Below, piece after piece: positions 17,103 through 25,364 of a stretch of DNA of 64,000 nucleotides. The first letter of the stretch is position 1. Each line of letters begins with the position of its first letter. The stretch covers positions 3,596,001 to 3,660,000 of the forward strand of contig NZ_LR594675.1 of assembly GCF_901827205.1 (NCBI RefSeq), in the 5' to 3' direction. The stretch comes from Variovorax sp. PBS-H4 (GTDB lineage Bacteria; Pseudomonadota; Gammaproteobacteria; Burkholderiales; Burkholderiaceae_C). The position numbers were made by a program, and so were the translations under genes. The notes beneath the pieces were generated by a model. That model worked only from the letters and a program-made list of their open reading frames with translations, had not been told where the DNA came from and ran no database searches.

Positions 17103-18457
17103 AGCGTGTCCTCCGTCGTTGCAGAGCTTCCAAGGACCGGGCTCATGAGCCGCGCCCACTGGCGGTAGGTGGGGTGGAAGCAGGTCTCGTTCTGAATGGC
17201 CCACGGCCCTTCCACGCTGTACTCGGGATTGGCCCCGAGGGCACGCGCAGCGTCGCTGGGTCCCTTGACCGTCGCACCCATGCCGCGCTGGTAGCCCTGC
17301 ATCCAACCGCCGCTGCCGGCGGCGAAGCCGATCTGGCAATCCTCGTAGACGGTCGTGTCGTCTGGTGTCGCGAAGCCGCTCACGTTGAAGAAGTCCTCGA
17401 ACTGCCGCAGACGGAACGCGCGCACCTCTGGATCCTCGCCAATGGGCGCCATGCAGTACACGCGCATCTCGGTCTTGTTCGGAGCGATGGGACGGAAGGT
17501 GCGCAGCAGCAGCGAGGTCGCGTCGGCAATCTGCATGTTGGGGAACACCGTGATGTTGCGCAGCTTCAGCATCCATTCGGCAGCCGCGTCACCCAGGCGC
17601 TCGCGCACCTCGCCCAGCCGCGAATACACCGGACGGCGCTCGGGCTGCGGCTGGTTCAGCCATACCATCGTGTGACCGTTGGCGAAGCCGAACATGCCGC
17701 CTTGCTGCGTGAGCCGTTTGGACCAGTCGAACATCTTGGCCTCAACATTGCCCGCGTTCTCGTTCTCGCGGCGCTGCACCACCTCCATGAAGCTCGGGTG
17801 CGTGGACGTCAGGTGGTAGAAGTCCGTGCCGTTGTCCATCTGGAGCTTCCAGTTGGCATTGAACGTGTACGTGATGCGGCCCGGGATGAACTCCATGCCC
17901 TGTGGTCCCTGCTCCATCGCGAAATCCAGGAATGTGCGCAGCTCACCCAGGTGCTCGGTAAGCGGGCTCACGTCGGGCGAGAGGCAGCCGAAGATCAGGC
18001 CCTTGTAGACCTCCATCTTCGCGACCGGAATGAGGTCGTGGTCATCAGTCTCGAAACTCGGCGGATAGCAGCCACCTTGCACGTCCTTGATGTCCGCGCT
18101 CTTTCCCGCCGTGGTGTAAGCCCAGCCGTGGTAATTGCACACCACGAACTTGGTGTTGCCGCTTTCCTTGCGGCACAACACCGCGCCCTTGTGGCGGCAG
18201 ATGTTGAGAAAGGCCCCCAGCCGGCCTTTGCCATCTCTCATCACCAGTATGGGCGTGGTGCCGATGTAGGTGGCGATGTAGTCATTGGGCTTCGGCAGCT
18301 GGCTTTCCAGCGCCAGGAAGCACCAGGTCTTGCCGAAGATCTGCTTCTGCTCCAGTTCGAAGATCCTGGGGTCGGCGAAGATGTCCGAGTGGACCTGGAA
18401 CACGCCGTCTTTTGGACGGTCATCCACGTAGGCCTCCACGGGCTTGAGTTGGTTCAT
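17099..18457 (-). CDS. Aromatic-ring-hydroxylating dioxygenase alpha subunit (Rieske oxygenase)
   Basis: This is the 452-aa catalytic subunit. The N-terminal Rieske domain binds [2Fe-2S] through C87/H89 (CRHKG) and C107/H110 (CNYHGW). The mononuclear iron site is in NWKLQMDNGTDFYHLTSTH, with H215 and H220 as ligands and D212 bridging to the Rieske centre of the neighbour. Enzymes of this family add O2 across an aromatic bond to form cis-diols, or carry out monooxygenation and demethylation. The combination of alpha, beta, Rieske ferredoxin and two-domain reductase resembles class III systems, but substrate class cannot be read from sequence. No separate cis-diol dehydrogenase gene is nearby, which is unusual and hints at a reaction other than simple dihydroxylation. 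Confidence 0.92.
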   Translation of the reverse strand: MNQLKPVEAYVDDRPKDGVFQVHSDIFADPRIFELEQKQIFGKTWCFLALESQLPKPNDYIATYIGTTPILVMRDGKGRLGAFLNICRHKGAVLCRKESGNTKFVVCNYHGWAYTTAGKSADIKDVQGGCYPPSFETDDHDLIPVAKMEVYKGLIFGCLSPDVSPLTEHLGELRTFLDFAMEQGPQGMEFIPGRITYTFNANWKLQMDNGTDFYHLTSTHPSFMEVVQRRENENAGNVEAKMFDWSKRLTQQGGMFGFANGHTMVWLNQPQPERRPVYSRLGEVRERLGDAAAEWMLKLRNITVFPNMQIADATSLLLRTFRPIAPNKTEMRVYCMAPIGEDPEVRAFRLRQFEDFFNVSGFATPDDTTVYEDCQIGFAAGSGGWMQGYQRGMGATVKGPSDAARALGANPEYSVEGPWAIQNETCFHPTYRQWARLMSPVLGSSATTEDTL

Positions 18458-18479
18458 TGCTAATACTCCGGGTGCAGGT

Positions 18480-19265
18480 TCAGGTGTTCGTGGATTTTTG
18501 GATGTCCGCGCGGATATCCGACATGGCGCTGCTGAGGAGGCTCGCCGCCAGTTCCGCGTTCGTGTGGTAAGTCGGTGTGCCTGCGGCCCGCAGGTAGCGC
18601 TTTACGGCCTTGATCGCCACGGGATGCCGGGCGACGGTATGGGTCACGATCTCATCAACGCGCTGCTGCAGTGCCGACGCCTCCACCATCTCGCTGATGA
18701 GCCCTACGGCAAGCGCCTCGCGAGCGTCCAGCGTCCGGGCGGCGAGCACGAGACTCGCGGCAGCCTTGGGATGGACGTTGGGCAGGACCGCGGACAGCGC
18801 CAGTGTGGGCGGCAGGTCCTTGTGCATCTCGGGCAGCGAGAACATGGCACTGGATGCAGCGACCGCCAGATCGCAGGCCGCCATCAGCGCGCAGCCCAGG
18901 CCGTGCGCATCGCCCTGCACCTGCGCCACCGAGATGATGTCGAGCAAGTGGATCGCGCGGTAGAGATCGAGGATGGGTTGTACCAGGCCGCCGCGGATGG
19001 ACTCGGGCGCAAGCGAGGGCCTGGCGCCAGCTTCAGCGGCCCGCCCCACGCAGAAGCTCGCGCCTTGCGCGTACAGCCGAAGCACCTTGACCCCGGGCAT
19101 GCGGCCCGCCTCTTCGATCGCGCGGGTTGCCGCCACGATGTCTTCGATGCGCAGCGCGTTGCCGAGCTCCGGCCGGCACAAGGTGAGCCTGGCCTCACCG
19201 CCGATGGTTTCCAAACAGATCCCGCTGTTTGCCGCGGTCGCCACTCTGTTGTGTTCCACTGTCAT
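18480..19265 (-). CDS. Enoyl-CoA hydratase/isomerase family protein
   Basis: This is a 261-aa crotonase-fold protein. The ATG at 19265 overlaps the stop of the molybdenum subunit gene (ATGA). The oxyanion-hole regions are YAQGASFCVG and VQGDAHGLGCALMAACDLAVA, and the second carries the GxG of CoA-binding crotonases. The first catalytic Glu position (after GCAL...) is followed by SSAMFSLPEMHKDLPP, where E in PEMHK may serve. The protein acts on CoA esters (hydration, isomerisation or C-C cleavage). Being translationally coupled to a Mo hydroxylase suggests that the Mo enzyme's product is a CoA ester or feeds one. Confidence 0.83.
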   Translation of the reverse strand: MTVEHNRVATAANSGICLETIGGEARLTLCRPELGNALRIEDIVAATRAIEEAGRMPGVKVLRLYAQGASFCVGRAAEAGARPSLAPESIRGGLVQPILDLYRAIHLLDIISVAQVQGDAHGLGCALMAACDLAVAASSAMFSLPEMHKDLPPTLALSAVLPNVHPKAAASLVLAARTLDAREALAVGLISEMVEASALQQRVDEIVTHTVARHPVAIKAVKRYLRAAGTPTYHTNAELAASLLSSAMSDIRADIQKSTNT

Positions 19266-21631
19266 GCCTGCACCTGGCCGGCCTCGGCATTGCGCAGTTG
19301 CGACCAGACCTGCTCTGGCACCAGCGGAGAGTGGGTGAAGCTCACGCCGTATTCGGCCAATGCGTTTTCCATCGCGCTGATGATGGCCGCCGCGGCGGGA
19401 ATGGTTCCGCCCTCGCCTGCACCCTTTACGCCCAGCGGGTTCAGCGGGCTGGGCGTTTCCAGATGCACCGCCTGCACCTGCGGCACGTCCGTCGCCATGG
19501 GCAGCAGGTACTCGCCGAAGTTGGTGGTGAGTGGCTGGCCGTTGTCGTCGTACTGCATCCACTCGAGCGTGGCATTGCCGATTCCGTGCGCCACGGCGCC
19601 CTGAATCTGGCCGTCCACGATCATGGGATTGATCAGGTTCCCGCAATCGTGGGCCATCACGTAGTTGAGGATGCGGATCTGCCCGATCTCGGCGTCCACC
19701 TCGAGTTCTACGACGGCCGTCCCATTACAGAAGGTGCTCTGTGCCGGCGAGAAGTACTGGGTGTCTTCCAGACCCGCCATCATGCCGTCGGGCATGGAGA
19801 AGCCTGGCATTCCCTGTGAAACGCGTGCGAGCTCCGCCAGGCTTGTTGCCTTCGACGGGTCGCCAATAAGCGTGACTTGGCCGTTCGCAAGCTCCAGTTG
19901 CGCCGCATCGCAGGCCATCAAGAATGCCGCCAAACTTAGGATGCGCGCACGCACAGTCCGCGATGCCAGGTAGACCGAGTTGCCCGCAGTTACGGTGATG
20001 CGGCTGGCGAAAGTGCCGATGCCCATGGAGACGGCGCCGGTGTCGGCGGTGACCACGTCGATCTGCTCTAGCGGAAGGTTCAACTGATCCGCGCAGATCT
20101 GCGCGAAGGTGGTCTTATGTCCCTGCCCTTGCGGCGATGCGCCCGTCAGCACGGCCACGCGACCATTCTGCTGCACGCGCACGGTCGCGCCCTCGAAAGG
20201 CCCGAGGCCCGTTCCTTCGACGTAATTGGCGAGGCCGATGCCGATGAAGCGGCCTTCCTGCCGCGCCTTGCGCTGGCGTTCCGCGAAGCCGGCATAGCCG
20301 GCGCGCTCCATTGCCGCCGCCTGAGTGGCCGGATATTCGCCGCTGTCGTAACGCATCGGCTTGCCGTCGCGGTAGATGAAGCCAACCTCGTACGGCATCT
20401 GCTCCGGTTGGATGAAATTGCGCCGCCTCAGCTCCGCGCGGTCCAATCCCAGGCGCCGCGCTCCCAAGTCGAGGATGCGCTCCATCGCGAACACGGCCTG
20501 CGGCCGGCCAGCGCCGCGCACCGGGCTTGTAGGACCCTTGTTCGTGAACACCACCTTGAGGTCCACTGACATCGCAGGCACCTGGTACGGGCCAGGGGTC
20601 GTGGTCACCGAGATCCACGGCATGATGATTCCCCAGGGCAGCCACGCGCCGTTGTCGTGCACCATCTCCAGCCGCACGCCGCGGATGCGCCCGTCGCTCT
20701 CGAATCCCATTTCAATGGTCCACCACTGATCGCGCTCCTGTGTGGCTGTCAGGAAGTGTTCGCGCCGGTCTTCTATCCACTTCACCGGGCGCTGCAGCGC
20801 GCAGGCGGCGACGCACACCATCGCCTCCTCAGGGTAGAACATGGCCTTGGGCCCGAAGCCACCGCCAACGTCATTCATAACCACGCGGAGCTTTTCAGGA
20901 TTCCAAGCCAGCAGCTCCACCAGGCTCTTCTTCTCGAGGTGTGGGGCCTGGCCCGACGACCACACTGTCAGTTCGTCCGTGGATGGATGAAGCTCGGCCA
21001 GGTATCCTCGAGTCTCCATGGGATGCGCGGACCCGCGGTTCTGCCAAAACGTCTCCTTTACAGAGATGCACGGGCCTTCGAACGCGGCGGCCACGTCGCC
21101 GAAGCCCATCGTCACGTGTGCAGCAAGGTTGTCTGGCGCATCCAGATGCGCAGTTGGCGCGCCGGCCTTCAGTGCGTCCAGGGCATTGGCCGCCACGGGC
21201 AGCTCTTCGTACGCAACCTCAATGCGCTCGCACGCGTCCTCGGCGATGTAGCGGTTCTCGGCCACGACGAACGCGATGGGGTCGCCCACAGCACAGACCT
21301 CGCCTTGTGCGAGCACGCGCTGCGCGCGGAGCTGACGAATCGCGGGGTTGGGCACCAGGATGGGCATGGGCTGCCGTGCCGATTCAGGCAGATCGGCTTC
21401 CGTGTGCACAAGGTGCACGCCGGGCAGCGCGCGCGCTCCAGCCGTATCGATACTCACGATCCGAGCGTGCGCGTGTGGGCTGCGCAGCACCGCCATGTGC
21501 AGGATGCCCGGGATCTTCAGGTCGTCGACGAAGGCGCCCTTGCCTTGCAGCAGCTGCCTGTCTTCAGTGCGACGCACTGGCCGCCCGATGTAGGCGTGCT
21601 TCGCGATCTTTTCTGCGTCTGAGTGGTCCAC
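19262..21631 (-). CDS. Molybdenum hydroxylase large subunit (xanthine dehydrogenase family)
   Basis: This is a 789-aa molybdopterin-cytosine-dinucleotide type subunit. The start is GTG at 21631 (VDHSDAEKIAKHAYIG) with AAGGAA seven bases upstream, and the 10-base gap to the [2Fe-2S] subunit stop supports it. Landmarks are GRPVRRTEDRQLLQGKGAF, FGPKAMFYPEE, and a C-terminal GVKGAGEGGTIPAAAAI with the catalytic Glu. The active-site loop reads TSPVRGAGRPQA and lacks the AYxCSFR signature of form I CO dehydrogenase, so CO oxidation is unlikely. Such enzymes hydroxylate N-heterocycles, aldehydes or ring positions using water. Confidence 0.9.
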   Translation of the reverse strand: MDHSDAEKIAKHAYIGRPVRRTEDRQLLQGKGAFVDDLKIPGILHMAVLRSPHAHARIVSIDTAGARALPGVHLVHTEADLPESARQPMPILVPNPAIRQLRAQRVLAQGEVCAVGDPIAFVVAENRYIAEDACERIEVAYEELPVAANALDALKAGAPTAHLDAPDNLAAHVTMGFGDVAAAFEGPCISVKETFWQNRGSAHPMETRGYLAELHPSTDELTVWSSGQAPHLEKKSLVELLAWNPEKLRVVMNDVGGGFGPKAMFYPEEAMVCVAACALQRPVKWIEDRREHFLTATQERDQWWTIEMGFESDGRIRGVRLEMVHDNGAWLPWGIIMPWISVTTTPGPYQVPAMSVDLKVVFTNKGPTSPVRGAGRPQAVFAMERILDLGARRLGLDRAELRRRNFIQPEQMPYEVGFIYRDGKPMRYDSGEYPATQAAAMERAGYAGFAERQRKARQEGRFIGIGLANYVEGTGLGPFEGATVRVQQNGRVAVLTGASPQGQGHKTTFAQICADQLNLPLEQIDVVTADTGAVSMGIGTFASRITVTAGNSVYLASRTVRARILSLAAFLMACDAAQLELANGQVTLIGDPSKATSLAELARVSQGMPGFSMPDGMMAGLEDTQYFSPAQSTFCNGTAVVELEVDAEIGQIRILNYVMAHDCGNLINPMIVDGQIQGAVAHGIGNATLEWMQYDDNGQPLTTNFGEYLLPMATDVPQVQAVHLETPSPLNPLGVKGAGEGGTIPAAAAIISAMENALAEYGVSFTHSPLVPEQVWSQLRNAEAGQVQA

Positions 21632-21641
21632 GTATTTTTCC

Positions 21642-22139
21642 TTAAGCCGAAGCGGTGGCCTTGGCCTCGCGGTAGCGCTTGGCGGCCAGCAGCGCGGCTT
21701 CAACGATGGGCTGGTACCCCGTGCAACGGCACAGGTTGCCGGTGAGCGCATCGCGAATCTCCGCTTCGGTGGGGTCGGGCTTGTCGCGCAGCAGTTCGGT
21801 CAGAGTGGCCAGCATGCCCGGCGTGCAGAAGCCGCATTGCAACGCGTGGCACTCGTGGAAGGCCTGCTGCAGGATGGACAGGCTGCCGTCCGGATTGCCC
21901 ATGCCTTCGACGGTGGTGATGGCGTGCCCATCGGCCTGGACGGCAAGCGTCAGGCAGGACCGCGCGGTACGCCCATCGAAGAGGATGGTGCACGCGCCGC
22001 AGACGCCATGCTCGCAGCCGTAATGGGTGCCGGTCAGGCCCGCGTCGTGCCGCAGCAAGTCGCCCAGTGTTCGCCGGCCTTCGGTGCGCAGCTCGCACGG
22101 CTTGCCGTTGATCTCGCAACGAATGGTGTGGACGCTCAT
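21642..22139 (-). CDS. Molybdenum hydroxylase [2Fe-2S] subunit
   Basis: This is a 165-aa small subunit with two [2Fe-2S] clusters. The N-terminal plant-type site is C42, C47, C50 and C62; the C-terminal helical site is C102, C105, C137 and C139 (CGFC and CRCTGYQP). It moves electrons from the Mo site to FAD. The ATG overlaps the stop of the FAD subunit gene by 4 bases, and the large subunit follows after 10 bases. Size and cysteine pattern are complete. Confidence 0.93.
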   Translation of the reverse strand: MSVHTIRCEINGKPCELRTEGRRTLGDLLRHDAGLTGTHYGCEHGVCGACTILFDGRTARSCLTLAVQADGHAITTVEGMGNPDGSLSILQQAFHECHALQCGFCTPGMLATLTELLRDKPDPTEAEIRDALTGNLCRCTGYQPIVEAALLAAKRYREAKATASA

Positions 22140-23011
22140 GCCTTCTCCGCGTGCGACATGCGTTGGAATGCGGTGCGCACCGCTCGCCCGGCGAGCACGC
22201 CAGCCAGGTGCTGTCGATAGTCGGAAGACACATGCGCGTCAGCCATAGCCTCAACCGCACGGGCGGCCGCTTCGGACGCGCCAATGATCGCGTCGTCCGC
22301 CGGCTGGCCCACGGCCTGCTCTTCGAAGCCGTGCAGCCGCACCGGGCCGGCCGCCAAGCCGCACAGCGCGACGGAGATCGCTGAAATGCGCCGCCGGTCG
22401 TCACACGCAGCCAGGGCCGCGACTCCGACGATGGCGTAGTCGCCCTGCCGCCGCGCGAACTCGGTGAAAGCCCAGCCGTGCCCCTTGGGCCACAAGTCGC
22501 ATTCGATGTGCACAAGAATCTCCTCGGGTTCGATCTGCGGCGTCATGTAGGCAAGCGTCCAGTCGGCGATGGGCACCGATCGCCGCCCCGAGGGTCCTTG
22601 CACGTGCAGGCTCGCGCCCTGCGCTGCCAGAAAGCAAGGCTGCTCGGACGCCGGGTCCAGGTGGCACAGGCTGCCACCCAGGGTGCCGCGGTTGCGGATC
22701 TGCGGATGGCTTACGAAGGTGTAGGCCTCGGGGATCAGCGGCGCGGCGGCCCTCACTTCGGCTGACTGCTGGATGTCCCGCTGGCGTGTCATTGCACCGA
22801 TACGCAAAGTGTTGCCGGACACGGCTATGCCCTGCAGCTCGCGGATGTTGTTCAGGTCGATCACGTGGTCGGGCTGCGCGAAGCGGAAGTTGAGCATCGG
22901 CATCAGCGTCTGCCCGCCTGCGAGTAGCTTCGAGTTCTCGAGGGTCGAGGCGAGCTGTATGGCCTCATCGACCGTGCGAGGTGCGTGGTATTCGAAATTG
23001 CAGGGTTTCAC
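22136..23011 (-). CDS. Molybdenum hydroxylase FAD-binding subunit
   Basis: This is a 291-aa medium subunit. The start is GTG at 23011 (VKPCNFEYHAPRTVDEAI) with GAAGGGG upstream; longer frames run into the CoxG gene. The FAD-binding motifs AGGQTLMPMLNFR (about 31-43) and RNRGTLGGSLCHLDPASE (about 113-130) are intact. It accepts electrons from the [2Fe-2S] subunit and passes them to an external acceptor. Gene order M-S-L (FAD, iron-sulfur, molybdenum) is that of the coxMSL type. Confidence 0.92.
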   Translation of the reverse strand: MKPCNFEYHAPRTVDEAIQLASTLENSKLLAGGQTLMPMLNFRFAQPDHVIDLNNIRELQGIAVSGNTLRIGAMTRQRDIQQSAEVRAAAPLIPEAYTFVSHPQIRNRGTLGGSLCHLDPASEQPCFLAAQGASLHVQGPSGRRSVPIADWTLAYMTPQIEPEEILVHIECDLWPKGHGWAFTEFARRQGDYAIVGVAALAACDDRRRISAISVALCGLAAGPVRLHGFEEQAVGQPADDAIIGASEAAARAVEAMADAHVSSDYRQHLAGVLAGRAVRTAFQRMSHAEKA

Positions 23012-23021
23012 CGGCGCCCCT

Positions 23022-23630
23022 TCAGTTCGAACGCGGCGAATCGTGGCGGCCGAACAGCCGGCGGAGCCAGGCCTTGAAGGCCGCGAGCATCGCGTTGCCA
23101 AGCAGTGCTGTGCCGTCAAGCGATTGCGCGGCCGAGACGCCGGGCGACGCCACATTGGCAGTGGCCGTGCCACGCGCCGGCAGCGCACGCCGCAGGTTTA
23201 TCGCGAATTGGTCGACGAGCTGGCGCGAAAGCGCTTCGATCATCCCGGCGCCGCGCCCGAACTGCGCGACAGCGCCGGAGAGATCGACCGTCGAGGTCAG
23301 GTTGACCTCCGTGCGTGAGTCGCCGCCCGAAAGCTCGACGTCCACCGTCGCATTCGCGCCGCCCCGCCCTTTGGTGTCGGAGCCTTGCGCCTTGATCATC
23401 AGATGGCCGCGCTCGGCGTCGGCTTCGGTGATCAGGAAGCGCCCCGCAAAGCTGAACGACATGGGGCCGAGCTTCACGACGAAGTTGGCCTTCCAAGAGC
23501 CGTCCTCGTTGCGGTTCAACAGCTGGGCGCCCGGAAAGCAGGGCGCGGCCCGTTCGATGTCTGTCAACAGGCGCCATGCCTCTTCTTTGGGTGCATCGAG
23601 AGAGAAGGATGAGCAGATCGTCAATGCCAT
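23022..23630 (-). CDS. CoxG-like SRPBCC-domain protein
   Basis: This is a 202-aa member of the CoxG group, found next to many Mo hydroxylase genes. The start MALTICSSFSLDAPKEEAW at 23630 has AAGGTGG upstream. Residues about 1-150 form the START/SRPBCC fold (DIERAAPCFPGAQLL, FVVKLGPMSFSFAGRF, EVNLTSTVDLSGAVAQFGRG). The C-terminal AFKAWLRRLFGR end is a short amphipathic or membrane-binding tail. CoxG is thought to anchor or mature the Mo enzyme at the membrane (known for CO dehydrogenase). It is the first gene of the long leftward operon. Confidence 0.85.
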   Translation of the reverse strand: MALTICSSFSLDAPKEEAWRLLTDIERAAPCFPGAQLLNRNEDGSWKANFVVKLGPMSFSFAGRFLITEADAERGHLMIKAQGSDTKGRGGANATVDVELSGGDSRTEVNLTSTVDLSGAVAQFGRGAGMIEALSRQLVDQFAINLRRALPARGTATANVASPGVSAAQSLDGTALLGNAMLAAFKAWLRRLFGRHDSPRSN

Positions 23631-23727
23631 GCGGCCACCTTGCCCGTTGCGACGCGAGCTTGTCCTTGCAGATCGAACATCTTGGCCGCCAGCCTTGCTG
23701 CGCCATTTTGTTCTCGTTGAATGGAAT

Positions 23728-23748
23728 AAGTTATCACTGGACAAACTT
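23728..23748. promoter_or_regulatory. LysR-type operator (T-N11-A dyad) upstream of the catabolic operon
   Basis: AAGTT (23728-23732), eleven bases, then AACTT (23744-23748) form a perfect 5-bp inverted repeat with the T-N11-A core of LysR boxes. It lies about 100 bases upstream of the CoxG start (23630), where an activator would bind. The LysR gene at 24359-25291 is the nearest candidate. No clear -35/-10 pair could be fixed. Confidence 0.5.
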
Positions 23749-24358
23749 TAGATGCGCCGTCGCGCTGTCGCATCAGTGTTTACCCCTGCCCAGCCTTTGC
23801 TGTTGGGTTGAGACGCGGACAAAAGGCGGGGTGCTGCGGCCGCGCACGGACCAACAGCGAAGCAGTTGGCCTTGCGGCGGGCGCACTGCACGGCGAAGTA
23901 CGGTCGACGGTGCATACAGCCTCCGCCTGGTTCGATCGGTGCGCAGACGGCAGGCCGCATCGAACAGGCCGGGCGGCGCTGGCTGGCGCTTGAGCAGATG
24001 GCATATGACGCCGCTGGCGCGCGGAGGCTCCGTGCGTCCCAGGCTTCCTGGCTTCATTCGACCTCGCCCGTTGGACTCGGCAGCACGCATGCGCAGTGAT
24101 CGACAGATCCTCGATCCTGATGTCATCGCGCGGCCGCTGCCGCGTGAGACAAGGGAGGCGCTGCTCCCATCGCAACGCGTCTATCGCGTCGTGGTCCAGG
24201 CGAGCCTGCTGCTGCCCAGGGCGCCGTGCCGGCGCCATTCACTCCGCACGTTGAGGGCAGTGTTGCCGATACCAGCGGATGCCAGGAAGCGTATGGACCT
24301 ATGCGGGGCCGTGCATGCAATAGGCGTACGGACACATTCGTTTCACGCAATGGCGCAG
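23749..24358. other. Non-coding or unrecognised stretch between the operon promoter and the LysR gene
   Basis: About 610 bases carry no recognisable gene. Open frames on both strands exist (for example the minus frame 23780-24238), but they are rich in Arg, Ala and Pro with no family resemblance. No insertion-sequence ends, long repeats or terminator were seen. Either this is spacer or a gene eroded beyond recognition. Confidence 0.45.
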
Positions 24359-25291
24359 TCACGCCTGTCTTCGGGATTTCTGCACCGGCCTGGCTACGGC
24401 GCTGAACTCCATGGCCATGCCGGAGACCCAGCGGCTGAACGCCTGGACCACAGGGGAGTCGCGTTTGTGCTCGGGATAAACGAAGCAGTAGCGCTTTTCG
24501 TGTTTCAGGCTCACGTCCATGGGAATCGCCAGCACCCCGCGTTCGATGTCCTCCTGCACATAGAACCGCGGCACCAGTCCCACGCCGAGGCCTGCGCGCG
24601 CCGCATCGATGACCATGGCGTAGAGCTCGAAACGCATGGCCGGCGCCGACACGGTGGCGGAACAACCCGCGGCTTGGAACCAGCGTTGCCAGGCTTCAGG
24701 CCGGGTGCGCTTGTGCAGCAGCGGGAGGGCCAGCAGCCTGGGGGCGGTTCTGAACTTGGCCAGTTCGAAGTGCTGCGGGCTCAGCACCGGCACCACTTCT
24801 TCCTCGAACAGCTGCACCTTCTCCGCACTATCCCACACCGGGTCGTCGAAATGCAGTGCGGCATCGAAGTTGGTACCGTGAAAGCTAAAGGGGTCTGCCT
24901 TTTCGGACAGATTGACCGTAATGTCCGGATGCTTCGCCAGGAAGTCGTTGAGCCTCGGCAGCAGCCAGCGGCTGGCGAACGTGGGGATGACGGCCAGCTC
25001 CAGCACGCCGCCGGCCCCTTTGGATTCGATCAGCGACTTGGTGTGCATCTCGATCTCGTCCAGGCTGCCGCGGATATTGCGGCTGTACAGGCGGCCCGCA
25101 TCGGTGAGGATGACCTGCTTCTTCACGCGGCTGAACAGCTTCACGCCAAGATACTGCTCGAGCACCGCGATCTGCCGGCTCACCGCGCTCTCCGTCAGAA
25201 ATACCTCCGCCGCGGCGCGCGCAAAACTCTCGTGGCGCGCGGCCGCTTCGAAAAGACATAGGGCAACGGTGCTGGGGATCTTGCGTTTCAT
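24359..25291 (-). CDS. LysR-family transcriptional regulator
   Basis: This is a 310-aa LysR protein. The start MKRKIPSTVALCLFEAAARH at 25291 gives the standard layout; longer frames only add Arg-rich filler. The winged helix (about 8-66) includes ESFARAAAEVFLTESAVSRQIAVLE and LFSRVKKQVILTDAGR. The rest is the periplasmic-binding-like effector domain (LELAVIPTFASRWLLPRL, AARAGLGVGLVPRFYV). The motif set resembles GcvA-type regulators. It could control the Bug-flavoprotein-aldehyde dehydrogenase operon upstream, or the Rieske/Mo operon downstream, whose LysR box lies about 0.6 kb away on its 3' side. Confidence 0.88.
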   Translation of the reverse strand: MKRKIPSTVALCLFEAAARHESFARAAAEVFLTESAVSRQIAVLEQYLGVKLFSRVKKQVILTDAGRLYSRNIRGSLDEIEMHTKSLIESKGAGGVLELAVIPTFASRWLLPRLNDFLAKHPDITVNLSEKADPFSFHGTNFDAALHFDDPVWDSAEKVQLFEEEVVPVLSPQHFELAKFRTAPRLLALPLLHKRTRPEAWQRWFQAAGCSATVSAPAMRFELYAMVIDAARAGLGVGLVPRFYVQEDIERGVLAIPMDVSLKHEKRYCFVYPEHKRDSPVVQAFSRWVSGMAMEFSAVARPVQKSRRQA

Positions 25292-25364
25292 GGACGACGG
25301 GTTGGTGCGGTCGGACCTGCATTCTTGACCAACCCGAGCCGGCGGCAACGATTCACTAACCAGC

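Noticed and set aside
19262..23630. Carbon monoxide dehydrogenase (coxMSL-G)
   Set aside because: Gene order and CoxG fit, but the large subunit lacks the AYxCSFR active-site loop of form I CO dehydrogenase; other Mo hydroxylases use the same layout.
23576..25261. A 561-codon plus-strand frame across the spacer and the LysR gene
   Set aside because: It runs antisense to a clear LysR gene and has no recognisable domain; only a chance open frame.
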